The notes beneath the pieces are model-generated. The model saw only the letters and a program-made list of their open reading frames with translations. It was not told the DNA's origin and searched no databases. A stretch of DNA of 50,379 nucleotides, taken from positions 1 to 50,379 of the forward strand of contig JAIBCA010000056.1 of NCBI GenBank assembly GCA_019694345.1. Reading direction: 5' to 3'. The position numbers and the translations under genes are program-made. The DNA comes from Pyrinomonadaceae bacterium. Lineage in GTDB: Bacteria > Acidobacteriota > Blastocatellia > Pyrinomonadales > Pyrinomonadaceae. Shown one piece after another: positions 36,192-45,953 of the stretch (within the stretch, counting starts at the first letter, position 1; every line of letters begins with the position of its first letter).

Positions 36192-36580
36192 GCCTCACCC
36201 CCAGCAGCTGCGTGTTTGCTCGATGAATCCATCATCGGCGATTCTCCCCGGTCGATCCGTGTGACCGACACATTTTCGGCACCTATCGCGGATCTGAGAA
36301 ATCCTTCCCAGTCCCATTCCGGACGAGTGCGGCAACAGTATAGATTGAATGTGGCGGTTCCGTATTCAGGGTATGTGTGGCATGCCAGATGTGATTCTGT
36401 CAGAGCGATCATCCCGGTAACGCCGCCCTCGCCGGGAAATTTGTGCCAGACCGAACCGACGGAACGAAGCCCGAGGTCTGACATCACGTTGTCGAAGATC
36501 GAACGAATTACGGCCTCGTCACGGAGTGCTTCCGCATCGCAACCCACCGCCTCGATCAACCATTCAGTGCCAACGATCAT
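36188..36580 (-). CDS. speD: S-adenosylmethionine decarboxylase proenzyme (bacterial class 1B, SpeD/SpeH)
   Basis: The 130-residue proenzyme self-cleaves to form a pyruvoyl enzyme that makes decarboxylated AdoMet, the aminopropyl donor. The cleavage region T-E-S63-H-L-A-C-H68-T-Y-P-E-Y-G is present, with Ser63 as pyruvoyl precursor, His68 for processing and Cys82/83 near the active site. These positions match those of the well-studied Thermotoga enzyme. Length is normal. It is the first gene of the eight-gene minus-strand operon and overlaps the DUF4178 gene by ATGA. It diverges from a lipoprotein-like gene, with ~80 bases between. Confidence 0.93.
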   Translation of the reverse strand: MIVGTEWLIEAVGCDAEALRDEAVIRSIFDNVMSDLGLRSVGSVWHKFPGEGGVTGMIALTESHLACHTYPEYGTATFNLYCCRTRPEWDWEGFLRSAIGAENVSVTRIDRGESPMMDSSSKHAAAGGEA

Positions 36581-36659
36581 CGGTTCAATACAAAATGTAC
36601 GTTATTGTCTACCCAATGTTCTGAACAATCAGTAAAATGCGAACGTAACAGTCCGTCAA

Positions 36660-37616
36660 GTGAGAATTGTATCGAACAGAACTATAGCTAAATTTTTGGC
36701 TTTTGTCATTTCTTTTGTGATGATTGCGGCCGTACAGTTGTCGTGTTCGCCGGCGGGGCCCGAACGCGTCAAACGCGAGTCAATTCATTACTCATTGCCG
36801 AAGGTCGTGGGAAACATCCGCGGCGACGATATTAACGAGAGCAGCGGACTCTCCGCATCAAAGTGCTCCCCGAATATCTTTTGGACCCATAACGACTCGG
36901 GCGGCGAACCGGTCGTCTATGCTCTTGACGGCGCCGGCGGCCGTATGGGTAACTGGCGCGTACCCGGTGCCGAAAATAAGGATTGGGAAGACATCGCCGA
37001 GTTTAAGGACAACCGCGGAAGGTGCTTTCTGTATATTGGTGACATCGGCAATAACGGGCTAAAGCGAAGCGAATTGACGATCTACCGCATTGCCGAGCCG
37101 GCCGTGCCGGCGTCAGTCCCGCCGGCCGGAATTTCGTCAAATGAGACCGCGGCACCAGAGCGTCTCACTTTCAAATTTCCGGACGGACCTCACAATTCCG
37201 AAGCTCTGCTCGTCCATCCGGTGACCGGTGAGATCTACGTTATCAGCAAAAGGATCGACGGTCCGGCCTCGGTTTACCGGTTGCCCTCCAGATTTGATAC
37301 ACCATCACCGGTCGTTGCCGAGCGCCTGTCGGAGATCAAGGTTCCGGCGGTTCCGAACGGCCAGATCACCGGTGGAGATATCTCTCCTGATGGAACGCGG
37401 GTCGTTCTGTGCGATTACGCCGGTGCGTATGAATATCGTTTGCCGGAGGGATCAGCGAATTTTGATGATATTTGGCGTCAGTTCCCGGAGCCGGTCGATA
37501 TCGGCGATCGGCTCGTCGGTGAGGCCGTTTGTTATAGTGCCGATGGCGGATCGATCTTTGCGACAAGTGAGAATGCCGGTTCACCGTTCATACGGGTGGA
37601 CAGTCTGCACAAATAA
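36660..37616 (+). CDS. Secreted/lipoprotein beta-propeller-like protein, unknown function
   Basis: The 318-residue product starts at a GTG and has a hydrophobic signal ending V-Q-L-S-C (possible lipobox; the -3 residue is atypical). The mature part has repeated short beta motifs such as E-S-S-G-L-S-A-S, F-W-T-H-N-D-S-G-G, Y-I-G-D-I-G-N-N, G-G-D-I-S-P-D-G-T-R-V-V-L and A-V-C-Y-S-A-D-G-G-S-I, typical of beta-propeller blades. Comparable proteins are annotated as hypothetical or as WD40-like secreted proteins. It diverges from speD and converges with the GWxTD gene. Confidence 0.78.
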   Translation: MRIVSNRTIAKFLAFVISFVMIAAVQLSCSPAGPERVKRESIHYSLPKVVGNIRGDDINESSGLSASKCSPNIFWTHNDSGGEPVVYALDGAGGRMGNWRVPGAENKDWEDIAEFKDNRGRCFLYIGDIGNNGLKRSELTIYRIAEPAVPASVPPAGISSNETAAPERLTFKFPDGPHNSEALLVHPVTGEIYVISKRIDGPASVYRLPSRFDTPSPVVAERLSEIKVPAVPNGQITGGDISPDGTRVVLCDYAGAYEYRLPEGSANFDDIWRQFPEPVDIGDRLVGEAVCYSADGGSIFATSENAGSPFIRVDSLHK

Positions 37617-37617
37617 G

Positions 37618-37646
37618 AACGGCGGGCCGTTTCGGGCTCCGCCGTT
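37618..37646. terminator. Hairpin between convergent genes (probable terminator, minus strand)
   Basis: AACGGCGG (37618-37625) pairs with CCGCCGTT (37639-37646). The T-rich stretch (TTCTTATTT) is on the minus strand, so it probably ends GWxTD transcription. Confidence 0.5.
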
Positions 37647-37667
37647 GGATGTGTAAAAAAGCCGGGG

Positions 37668-39302
37668 TTACTGCGTGATCGTGAACTTGTCTTCGTTCTT
37701 GATCAACTGGCCGCCGACGCGGTCCTTGATCTCGATCCGAATATTGTATTCACCAGTCGGCATATTTGTAGTAGGCAAGAGCCTGGCCAGTGTCAGGCGC
37801 TGGCCTGAGTCACTCAAACCCGACCAATCCTCAGGCTGCCGAAAAACCTCTTTGCCGTCCTTTGTCAGAATGTATGTGACATCAACTGCCGGCCGCAGTG
37901 TGGTCTGGTCGATCTCGGCATTGTATACCTGAAGGTAGATGCCGACCTCTTGACCCTGCTTATAAACGCCGCCAAGATTCGGAATGACCTTCGAATTTCC
38001 GATCACGAACATCTGGCCGATATCACGCTCGTTGGTCGAGCGCAGTTTTGAGGTCAGTACCAGCGACGACGTCGACAGCTTTTTCTCATCATATCGCGGT
38101 ACCGTAAAGCCCATGTTCACGATGCCCTTATTGCCGGTCCCGACATCGCGGACGACAACGTCCACCTTGTAGGTGCCCGGTGTGAGTGCGATCGCCTTTT
38201 GATACACAGATTTTCGGTCCATGGCGTCGGCAAGCTCGACGGCAGTCGCGTTGGTCACGACCGAATCTTCGAAAATGCCCGATCGTTTGCCCGAGACAGC
38301 GGTGATGCGGCCGAAAATATTCATTCGGGCCGTTTCAAGTCCGCCGATCTGCTCAAATTTCAGCTCGCGGTTGCTGGTCTGCACCGTGAATGCGGTAATA
38401 ATGCGGTCGTCAGATTGACGGAAGAAATCTACCCGAAGGTCGAACTGCAGCGGATTGTTGTCGATCACCGGTGAATCGGTCAACGAACTCTGAAGATCGC
38501 TGAACTTGACCGCCGGCGGCCGCATCAGGCCGGTCATGACCTCGAGTCTGCGGAACGGCGAATCTTGTTCGCGATAGAAGTTGTTGCCGGCATTACGATC
38601 GTATCCGGAGATACGGTCACCCTTGGTCGACATACCCAACTGTTCCGCGGTCGTCATACCGGCTCCGGGAACCATCAGCAACGCGTCCTTTTCGTTAGCG
38701 TTCCTGGCCATTCGGTATTCGCCGGTTCCGGTGGGATCGACAAACTCGATCTCGAGGCCGTCACCGACACCCTCGAGGTGGCGATAGAACCATATCTCGA
38801 ACGGATATGTGGTCGTCGCACCGCCGCCTTCATAGCTCGGGCGATCGTAGGATCCGCCTGACGGGTGAGACTCGACCGAATCGGGTTTGCCCCACGCAAT
38901 GTAAACGCGGCCGCGATCCGTTTTCCATCCGGGAATACCGGAGGCAAACTTTTCGTTGGCGTAGGCGATGCGCTCATAGTACTCTTCGCGATACTCGTTC
39001 TCTTCGGTATCGGGGTTAGGGTCGCGGCGACGCCAAAACTGTTCGATAAAGTTCTCACGCTCTTCGTCGGTCACCAGGGCGTTGAACGCACGCTTTTCCT
39101 CTTTGGTAATGATGTACGCGACATCATTGTTGATCCATTTTTTGTAAGCCTCTTTCAATTCCGGTTTGACGTTACGCGCCTTGTCCGAAATATCCTGACT
39201 CGGCTTGTTGCTGTCGGGCGGTTGGGCGATAGCCGCAATGGCCCCGAGTGACATCAACACAATTGTCAGTAAAAAACTCTTGAATATCCTGACTCTAGAC
39301 AT
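37668..39302 (-). CDS. GWxTD-domain secreted protein
   Basis: I chose the ATG at 39302 (544 residues), which starts a clean signal peptide (F-L-L-T-I-V-L-M-S-L-G, cleavage near A-I-A-Q) with GGGAG 10 bases upstream. The N-terminal domain shows W-I-N-N-D-V-A-Y-I-I, F-W-R-R-R-D-P-N-P-D-T-E-E-N-E-Y-R and the name motif G125-W-K-T-D129-R-G-R-V-Y-I, followed by beta-sandwich regions to the end. GWxTD proteins are frequent in Acidobacteria and Bacteroidetes; their role is unknown, perhaps surface or gliding-related. A plausible promoter lies upstream, and it is separate from tatC. Confidence 0.88.
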   Translation of the reverse strand: MSRVRIFKSFLLTIVLMSLGAIAAIAQPPDSNKPSQDISDKARNVKPELKEAYKKWINNDVAYIITKEEKRAFNALVTDEERENFIEQFWRRRDPNPDTEENEYREEYYERIAYANEKFASGIPGWKTDRGRVYIAWGKPDSVESHPSGGSYDRPSYEGGGATTTYPFEIWFYRHLEGVGDGLEIEFVDPTGTGEYRMARNANEKDALLMVPGAGMTTAEQLGMSTKGDRISGYDRNAGNNFYREQDSPFRRLEVMTGLMRPPAVKFSDLQSSLTDSPVIDNNPLQFDLRVDFFRQSDDRIITAFTVQTSNRELKFEQIGGLETARMNIFGRITAVSGKRSGIFEDSVVTNATAVELADAMDRKSVYQKAIALTPGTYKVDVVVRDVGTGNKGIVNMGFTVPRYDEKKLSTSSLVLTSKLRSTNERDIGQMFVIGNSKVIPNLGGVYKQGQEVGIYLQVYNAEIDQTTLRPAVDVTYILTKDGKEVFRQPEDWSGLSDSGQRLTLARLLPTTNMPTGEYNIRIEIKDRVGGQLIKNEDKFTITQ

Positions 39303-39369
39303 AAACGAAAAACTCCCAAAAAATGACCGGCCAATAGCCGGAAGGTTTACCAAAATTGTTTCTATACCG

Positions 39370-39398
39370 ATTCTAGACAGTTATATCTATTTATACAA
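39370..39398 (-). promoter_or_regulatory. Promoter of the GWxTD gene
   Basis: On the minus strand TTGTAT (39398-39393), a 17-base spacer and TAGAAT (39375-39370) lie ~70 bases before the start. The -10 matches five of six positions; the -35 is weak. Confidence 0.4.
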
Positions 39399-39424
39399 GA
39401 TGAAATAACTCGGGCGCGGGTTGC

Positions 39425-40492
39425 TTAACTGCCCGTTTCATCAGTCGTTCGGCGCTTTTTGCCAAAGAACCAGGCGATGAATATCGATACGATATACAGC
39501 CCGATCATCGGGGTCGCAAACAACATCATATTGGGCACATCGCCCGTGGGCGAGACAACCGCCGCAACTATTAGTATGACGACCAGCGATACTTTCCAGC
39601 TGCGCACGAGCAAGCCGGCGGAAATGATACCAATGCGTGCCAGAACATAAGATATCGCGGGCATCTGAAATATCAGGCCCATGGCGAGCATTATGATCGT
39701 TATAAAATCGAGATAGTCACTAGCCTTGAGCAGCAGTTGGAAATCACCGCCGCCGAGACCGAGCAAGTAACGCGCCGCCGGCGGGAATAGTATGTAGTAC
39801 GCAAACGCCGCTCCGATCACGAATGATACCGTTGAAAGGCCGATGAATGGCGTGACGTACGCCCGCTCGTGCTTGTATAACGCCGGAGAGATGAACATCC
39901 AAACCTGCCATAAGAGCAGCGGTACCGAAAGCGCGATCGCAGCATATAATGAAACCGTTACGAACAAGGTGAATTGCTCGGTCGCAGTCGTCACGGTCAT
40001 CCGCTCATCTGCATTTGGCTGATCCTTGGCAACCTCGTCAAACTCGACCGGCAGCCGAACGCCCTTGGGAACAACGGCGTTATTCGTGATAAGCGGTTCG
40101 GTGGTAAATAGCCCCAATTTGCCCTCAGAGTCACGGGACACCTGAGCGAGGACGGACGAACCGGGCACGACCACCGTCGCACCAAGCTTGGTCGAACGAT
40201 CAAATATGTAGCGTCCTCCATCGCCCTCTCGGATACAGCTCAATGGCAGCAATTTTTCTTCGCCGGTAACGCCGCTGATGGGCAATTCCCTTCGGGCCGC
40301 CTCAGAGAGGGCCTGCCGGATAGGCACGCTGAGAAAGTCGTAGATACGATCCGAAACAAACCAGCAGATCGTAAAAGCAACCACGATGATAATGACCGAA
40401 TTGACGAGCCGCTTGCGCAGTTCATCCAAGTGCTCAAGGAACGACATATTTGCCGCCCGCTCGGGTAATTGGTTTGACTCGTTCTCGTCCAT
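39425..40492 (-). CDS. tatC: Sec-independent translocase TatC with a large periplasmic insertion
   Basis: The 355-residue TatC is the twin-arginine signal receptor. The N-terminus M-S-F-L-E-H-L-D-E-L-R-K-R-L is canonical, as are F-I-S-P-A-L-Y-K-H-E-R and the C-terminal helices. Ordinary TatC is about 250 residues; here the first periplasmic loop is expanded by ~100 residues (about 65-168, polar and Gly/Val/Thr-rich, probably a small beta domain) before the usual T-E-Q-F-T-L-F segment. It starts 7 bases after the tatA stop. At least two Tat-type signals occur in this window. Confidence 0.94.
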   Translation of the reverse strand: MDENESNQLPERAANMSFLEHLDELRKRLVNSVIIIVVAFTICWFVSDRIYDFLSVPIRQALSEAARRELPISGVTGEEKLLPLSCIREGDGGRYIFDRSTKLGATVVVPGSSVLAQVSRDSEGKLGLFTTEPLITNNAVVPKGVRLPVEFDEVAKDQPNADERMTVTTATEQFTLFVTVSLYAAIALSVPLLLWQVWMFISPALYKHERAYVTPFIGLSTVSFVIGAAFAYYILFPPAARYLLGLGGGDFQLLLKASDYLDFITIIMLAMGLIFQMPAISYVLARIGIISAGLLVRSWKVSLVVILIVAAVVSPTGDVPNMMLFATPMIGLYIVSIFIAWFFGKKRRTTDETGS

Positions 40493-40499
40493 CTATAAG

Positions 40500-40907
40500 T
40501 TACAACCAGTTTTGCTTGTCATCCGGATCATCCGGCGGGGCATCATCGTTCTCTGTGGTTTGAGCCGCTGTGCTCTTTGACGTAAATTCGGCGGGATCGA
40601 CCTCTCTGATCGCGGGTGCCGCAACACTCGCCGACTCGGCCGCAACCTGACCGCGGATGGTATTCTCTCTCGCAACCGGCGGCGTATCGTCGTCATCAAT
40701 TTTGAAGGCCCTGGCTTCCTCTTCAAAATTGACCTCGCGCTCCCAGGTCTGTTTGAATTCATTGGTCGTATTGCGAAATTCGGCTGTTATCTTGCCGATC
40801 TTGCGGGCGATCTCCGGCAATTTTCTCGGGCCGAGAAAAATAAGGGCGATCACACCAATGAGGATCAGCTCGGAGGTGCCGATAGATTCGAGAATGAATA
40901 AAAACAC
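40500..40907 (-). CDS. tatA: Sec-independent translocase TatA/TatB
   Basis: The 135-residue product has one N-terminal helix (I-G-T-S-E-L-I-L-I-G-V-I-A-L-I-F-L-G-P-R-K-L-P), then an amphipathic helix (I-A-R-K-I-G-K-I-T-A-E-F-R) and a long acidic, disordered tail. The E-L…F-G/L-G-P pattern fits TatA/TatB; the long tail is TatB-like. The GTG start at 40907 abuts the selD stop (TAG then GTG), so translation is coupled. With tatC it forms the Tat translocase. Confidence 0.9.
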   Translation of the reverse strand: MFLFILESIGTSELILIGVIALIFLGPRKLPEIARKIGKITAEFRNTTNEFKQTWEREVNFEEEARAFKIDDDDTPPVARENTIRGQVAAESASVAAPAIREVDPAEFTSKSTAAQTTENDDAPPDDPDDKQNWL

Positions 40908-41927
40908 CTAATTTACCTCTATATAGATCCCATTATGGCCATTGACCGAGCCAATAACGCGGGCGTCGGGCATCCGGCTCACAAATTCGCCAGCTCGTTC
41001 CGGTCCCATGCTTATCAGCAGACCGCCGGCGGTCTGCGGGTCAAACAAAGCGCTCTGCATGATCCGGGTCACGCTGTCGGCAAATTCGGCCGTGTCGCCG
41101 ACATAGGCCCTGTTGTTCTTATCGCCGCGGGTCAACATCCCCTTCTCGATCAGTTCCAGAACGTCGGGCAGCAATGGAACCCTCGTTGAATCTATACGCA
41201 ACGTCACGCCACTGCCCTTTGCCATCTCAAATGCGTGACCCATCAGCCCAAAGCCCGTTACATCAGTACATGCACTGGCACCGAGCTCGCGCATTAGCTT
41301 AGATGCGGCCGCCGCCGATGTGGTCATCGCGTTGACCGCCGCCTCGACCGTCGCTGGATCTGCCTCGCCCCTCTTGACGGCCGTATTTATGGCACCGGTG
41401 CCGATCGGCTTGGTCAAAACAAGTACATCGCCAGGCCGCGCGCCCGAATTTGTCACCACCCGATCAGGATGAATGACGCCGGTCACTGCGTAACCGAATT
41501 TCATCTCCTGATCATCGACCGAATGGCCGCCGATGATCACGACACCCTCAGCGTTCATTGCCGACTGGCCACCCGCAAGTATTTCGCCAAGTACATCCCA
41601 ATCGCCCTTTTGCGGAAAGCAGACGATAGAAAGTGCCGATAACGGAGTACCGCCCATTGCGTAAACATCATTCAGAGCGTTGACCGCGGCAACCCGGCCA
41701 TAAGTGAACGGGTCATCGGCAACCGGAGTAAAGAAATCGACCGTCTGCACAAGGGCTGTCTCGTCCGTAAGGCGAAAAACGCCCGCGTCGTCGGATCGAT
41801 CAAATCCGACGATCACATTTTCGTTGCTCTGTGCCGGTAACTTACTCAAAACTTGAGCAAGATCGCTTGGGGCGAGTTTGGCCACTCAACCCGCACACGA
41901 AACCATTTCGGTCAGACGCTGACGCAT
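40908..41927 (-). CDS. selD: Selenide, water dikinase SelD, itself a selenoprotein (in-frame TGA)
   Basis: SelD makes selenophosphate from selenide and ATP. The body is clear: T-V-D-F-F-T-P-V, A-A-V-N-A-L-N-D-V-Y-A-M-G-G, I-G-G-H-S-V-D-D and F-G-L-M-G-H. Translation from the GTG at 41885 would lack the catalytic N-terminus. From the ATG at 41927 the frame reads M-R-Q-R-L-T-E-M-V-S-C-A-G-(TGA)-V-A-K-L-A-P-S-D-L. The TGA (41888-41886) falls exactly where SelD proteins have Cys or Sec, three residues before the conserved Lys (C/U-x-x-K). AAGGAGG lies 13 bases upstream of this ATG, and a SECIS-like hairpin follows the TGA. Full length is then 339 residues, the usual size. It lies between parB and tatA. 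Confidence 0.88.
41841..41861 (-). promoter_or_regulatory. Bacterial SECIS-like hairpin in selD
   Basis: On the mRNA, CTTGCTCA (41861-41854) pairs with TGAGTAAG (41848-41841), eight pairs with one G-T, around the loop AGTTT. The loop has G in its second position. The G is 34 bases after the TGA, within the usual bacterial SECIS distance. Confidence 0.65.
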
Positions 41928-41966
41928 CGTGATTCTTTAACCTCCTTTATAATCAATGGTTTACAG

Positions 41967-42839
41967 TCATTCACCTGATCTGGGGCCGATTATGATCTGA
42001 TATATGCGGTCGAGGTCGTCCGTGCCGTAATACTCGATCTGTATCTTGCCGCTTGTACCTTTAGCCGCCGGCACGATCTTCACATTGGTGCTCAGCTTTC
42101 TCATCAGCTTTGTCTCAGCCGCCTTAACATTTGGATCGGCCGTGCGAGGAAGCGGTTTGTCCGCGGTGCCCGAGCCGCCGTTCGCGGCGCGTCTTACGGC
42201 CCGTTCGGTCTCTCGAACCGAGAAGCCGCGTTCAATGGCATCCTTGGCGACGGCCCGCAGGACCTTTGGGTCGTCAGCCATCAAGAGCGCCCGGCCGTGG
42301 CTCAGTGAAAGCCGCCCTTCGATAATATGGTTTTGTACCTCGGAGGGGAGCTTTAAGAGACGGATCGTAGTCGCGACCAACGAGCGCTCGCGGCCAACAC
42401 GCTCGGACACCTGCTCTTGCGTAAGTCCAATAGAATCAATGAGTTTGCGGTACGCCTTGGCCTCTTCAATGGGATTCAATTCATGCCGCTGAATATTCTC
42501 GATAAGGGCGATCTCGAGCAGCATGTCATCCGGAATATCACGCACAACGGCCGGTAATTTTCGCAACTCCGCTCGTTGAGCCGCACGCCATCGACGCTCG
42601 CCGGCCACGATCTGGTATCGAGAGCCGATAGCACGCAGGACGATCGGCTGAACCACCCCGTTCGACCTAATTGACGCGGCAAGCTCGGCCAGCTTCTCTT
42701 CAGCAAATCGGGTCCTCGGTTGCTCGGGGTTGGGATCGATCAGATCAATGTCGATCTCGCGAACGCCCTGTTCGATCACAGGCGCCTTTTCTTCACCCAT
42801 CAGGGCACTGAGGCCCCTGCCAAGCGGTTGTCTAGCCAT
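41967..42839 (-). CDS. parB: Chromosome partitioning protein ParB
   Basis: The ATG at 42839 (290 residues) begins with R-Q-P-L-G-R-G-L-S-A-L-M, the usual ParB N-terminus, and overlaps the parA stop by 8 bases. The CTP-binding ParB core is present: D-P-N-P-E-Q-P-R-T-R-F, G-V-V-Q-P-I-V-L-R, Y-Q-I-V-A-G-E-R-R-W-R-A and I-E-N-I-Q-R-H-E-L-N-P-I-E-E-A. The HTH is L-T-Q-E-Q-V-S-E-R-V-G-R-E-R-S-L-V-A-T-T-I-R-L-L. ParB loads on parS near the origin and spreads as a clamp. Two palindromes upstream of parA may be its sites. Confidence 0.95.
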   Translation of the reverse strand: MARQPLGRGLSALMGEEKAPVIEQGVREIDIDLIDPNPEQPRTRFAEEKLAELAASIRSNGVVQPIVLRAIGSRYQIVAGERRWRAAQRAELRKLPAVVRDIPDDMLLEIALIENIQRHELNPIEEAKAYRKLIDSIGLTQEQVSERVGRERSLVATTIRLLKLPSEVQNHIIEGRLSLSHGRALLMADDPKVLRAVAKDAIERGFSVRETERAVRRAANGGSGTADKPLPRTADPNVKAAETKLMRKLSTNVKIVPAAKGTSGKIQIEYYGTDDLDRIYQIIIGPRSGE

Positions 42840-43593
42840 GGCCAATGATCTCCTTTCCAAGTTGAATATAACTCTCAGCTCCACGCGAACGCGGATCGTA
42901 CAACATTATCGGCTTTCCGAAACTTGGTGCTTCCGCAAGTCTGACGTTTCGCGGAATGACCGTCTCGAGGACCTGAGACCCGTAAAAATCGCGCAGATCC
43001 TTGGCGACCGCCGCCGACAGATTGGTCCGCTCGTCGAACATGGTCAGCAGAAGGCCCTCGATCGCGAGTTTAGGGTTAAGTTCCCTTCGCAGTCTGGCCA
43101 GTGTGTCGAAAAGCTCGGTGACCCCCTCGAGGGCATAATATTCGCACTGGATCGGCACGAGCAGTGAGTCCGCCGCCGTGAGGCCGTTGAGCGTGAGGAT
43201 CCCGAGCGAAGGCGGGCAATCGATTATGATGTAATGAAAATACTCCCTGATACCGTTAAGGAGCTTTTTGAGTGCAAAATTACGGTCCTCCGCATCGACC
43301 AATTCGATCTCGGCACCCGCAAGATTCTTGTCCGACGGCAGAACCCACAAAAACGGGATCTCGGTCGGCAGGACCATTTCGCGGACCGGATCATTGGATG
43401 TCAGAGCATTGTAAAGCGATTTTCGCGAATTTCCGCGGGCAATGCCGGCACCCGAGGTGGCATTCGCCTGCGGATCGGCATCGACCAGCAGGACCTTTTT
43501 ATCCTCAGCGGCCAATGCCGCCGCAAGATTTACCGCCGTCGTGGTCTTTCCGACACCGCCTTTTTGATTGGCTACCGCAATGATCTTACCCAT
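42832..43593 (-). CDS. parA: Chromosome partitioning ATPase ParA (Soj)
   Basis: The 253-residue Walker-type ATPase starts M-G-K-I-I-A-V-A-N-Q-K-G-G-V-G-K-T-T (deviant Walker A, residues 11-18), with D-A-D-P-Q-A-N-A-T and I-I-D-C-P-P-S-L-G downstream. It positions the origin together with ParB. It lies in the classical mnmG-parA-parB order, 131 bases downstream of the mnmG stop, an interval containing two identical palindromes. Length is normal for chromosomal ParA. Confidence 0.95.
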   Translation of the reverse strand: MGKIIAVANQKGGVGKTTTAVNLAAALAAEDKKVLLVDADPQANATSGAGIARGNSRKSLYNALTSNDPVREMVLPTEIPFLWVLPSDKNLAGAEIELVDAEDRNFALKKLLNGIREYFHYIIIDCPPSLGILTLNGLTAADSLLVPIQCEYYALEGVTELFDTLARLRRELNPKLAIEGLLLTMFDERTNLSAAVAKDLRDFYGSQVLETVIPRNVRLAEAPSFGKPIMLYDPRSRGAESYIQLGKEIIGHG

Positions 43594-43658
43594 ATCTGGA
43601 CAAACAAAAACAGGTTTCTAAGTTAGCATAGATACCTGCCGTAATCTAACATCTGCGA

Positions 43659-43674
43659 TGTGGTACGTACCACA
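43659..43674. repeat. 16-bp perfect palindrome, copy 1 (parS-like candidate)
   Basis: TGTGGTACGTACCACA is fully self-complementary, 66 bases upstream of the parA start. It shares TGT…ACGT…ACA and total length with canonical parS (TGTTTCACGTGAAACA): 10 of 16 positions. Confidence 0.6.
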
Positions 43675-43693
43675 AACCGTTCACGGCGAACAC

Positions 43694-43709
43694 TGTGGTA
43701 CGTACCACA
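43694..43709. repeat. 16-bp perfect palindrome, copy 2 (parS-like candidate)
   Basis: This is an identical TGTGGTACGTACCACA copy starting 35 bases after copy 1, between it and the mnmG stop. Two identical perfect copies in 51 bases are very unlikely by chance. An operator or ParB-loading site is likely. Confidence 0.6.
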
Positions 43710-43724
43710 ATCATGACTAAATGA

Positions 43725-45614
<1,890 letters not shown>

Positions 45615-45953
45615 ATAAGAAGACAACCCGGCCGTGTGGCCAAAATCACTATTTTAGAGCAACTAACACGATTTGCAACAAAAATCGACATCCGACGTCA
45701 CGTGAACAAGTTCTGCCGGGCATTGATACTGTGGTTTTTTTCGCGGAAGACCGTGAATTCTCGCCAACAAATTTCGATGCCGGAACGGCATTACCCGCAA
45801 TTTTTCCCGCAATTCCGTTTCGAACAAACGATTAACAAGCAATTACGGCCATTGTTGGGTCGATTTTGACGTCGGACCAAACCCATAAGGCCCGCCGCCG
45901 CGATATGAAAATGCCCGTCTGGCATCAGTTTTGCAGTTTTACGATAGAGCAAC
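45615..45953. other. Intergenic region, mnmG / AstE-like gene
   Basis: No gene is supported in these ~340 bases between divergent genes. It should hold both promoters. A short direct repeat, CCCGCAATT (45787-45795 and 45799-45807), and a TCACGTGA palindrome (45698-45705) are the only structures I see. Confidence 0.5.

Noticed and set aside
36617..36627. TGTTC-T-GAACA palindrome between speD and the lipoprotein-like gene
   Set aside because: Only 5-bp arms and no second copy; interesting position but too short to claim an operator.
40908..41885. selD starting at the GTG 41885
   Set aside because: It would lack the catalytic Cys/Sec and any ribosome-binding site; the upstream ATG with in-frame TGA explains the family N-terminus.
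45694..45709. TCACGTGA palindrome as a canonical parS site upstream of mnmG
   Set aside because: Only the central 8 bases plus two others match parS; the left flank fails completely, so it is not better than chance.
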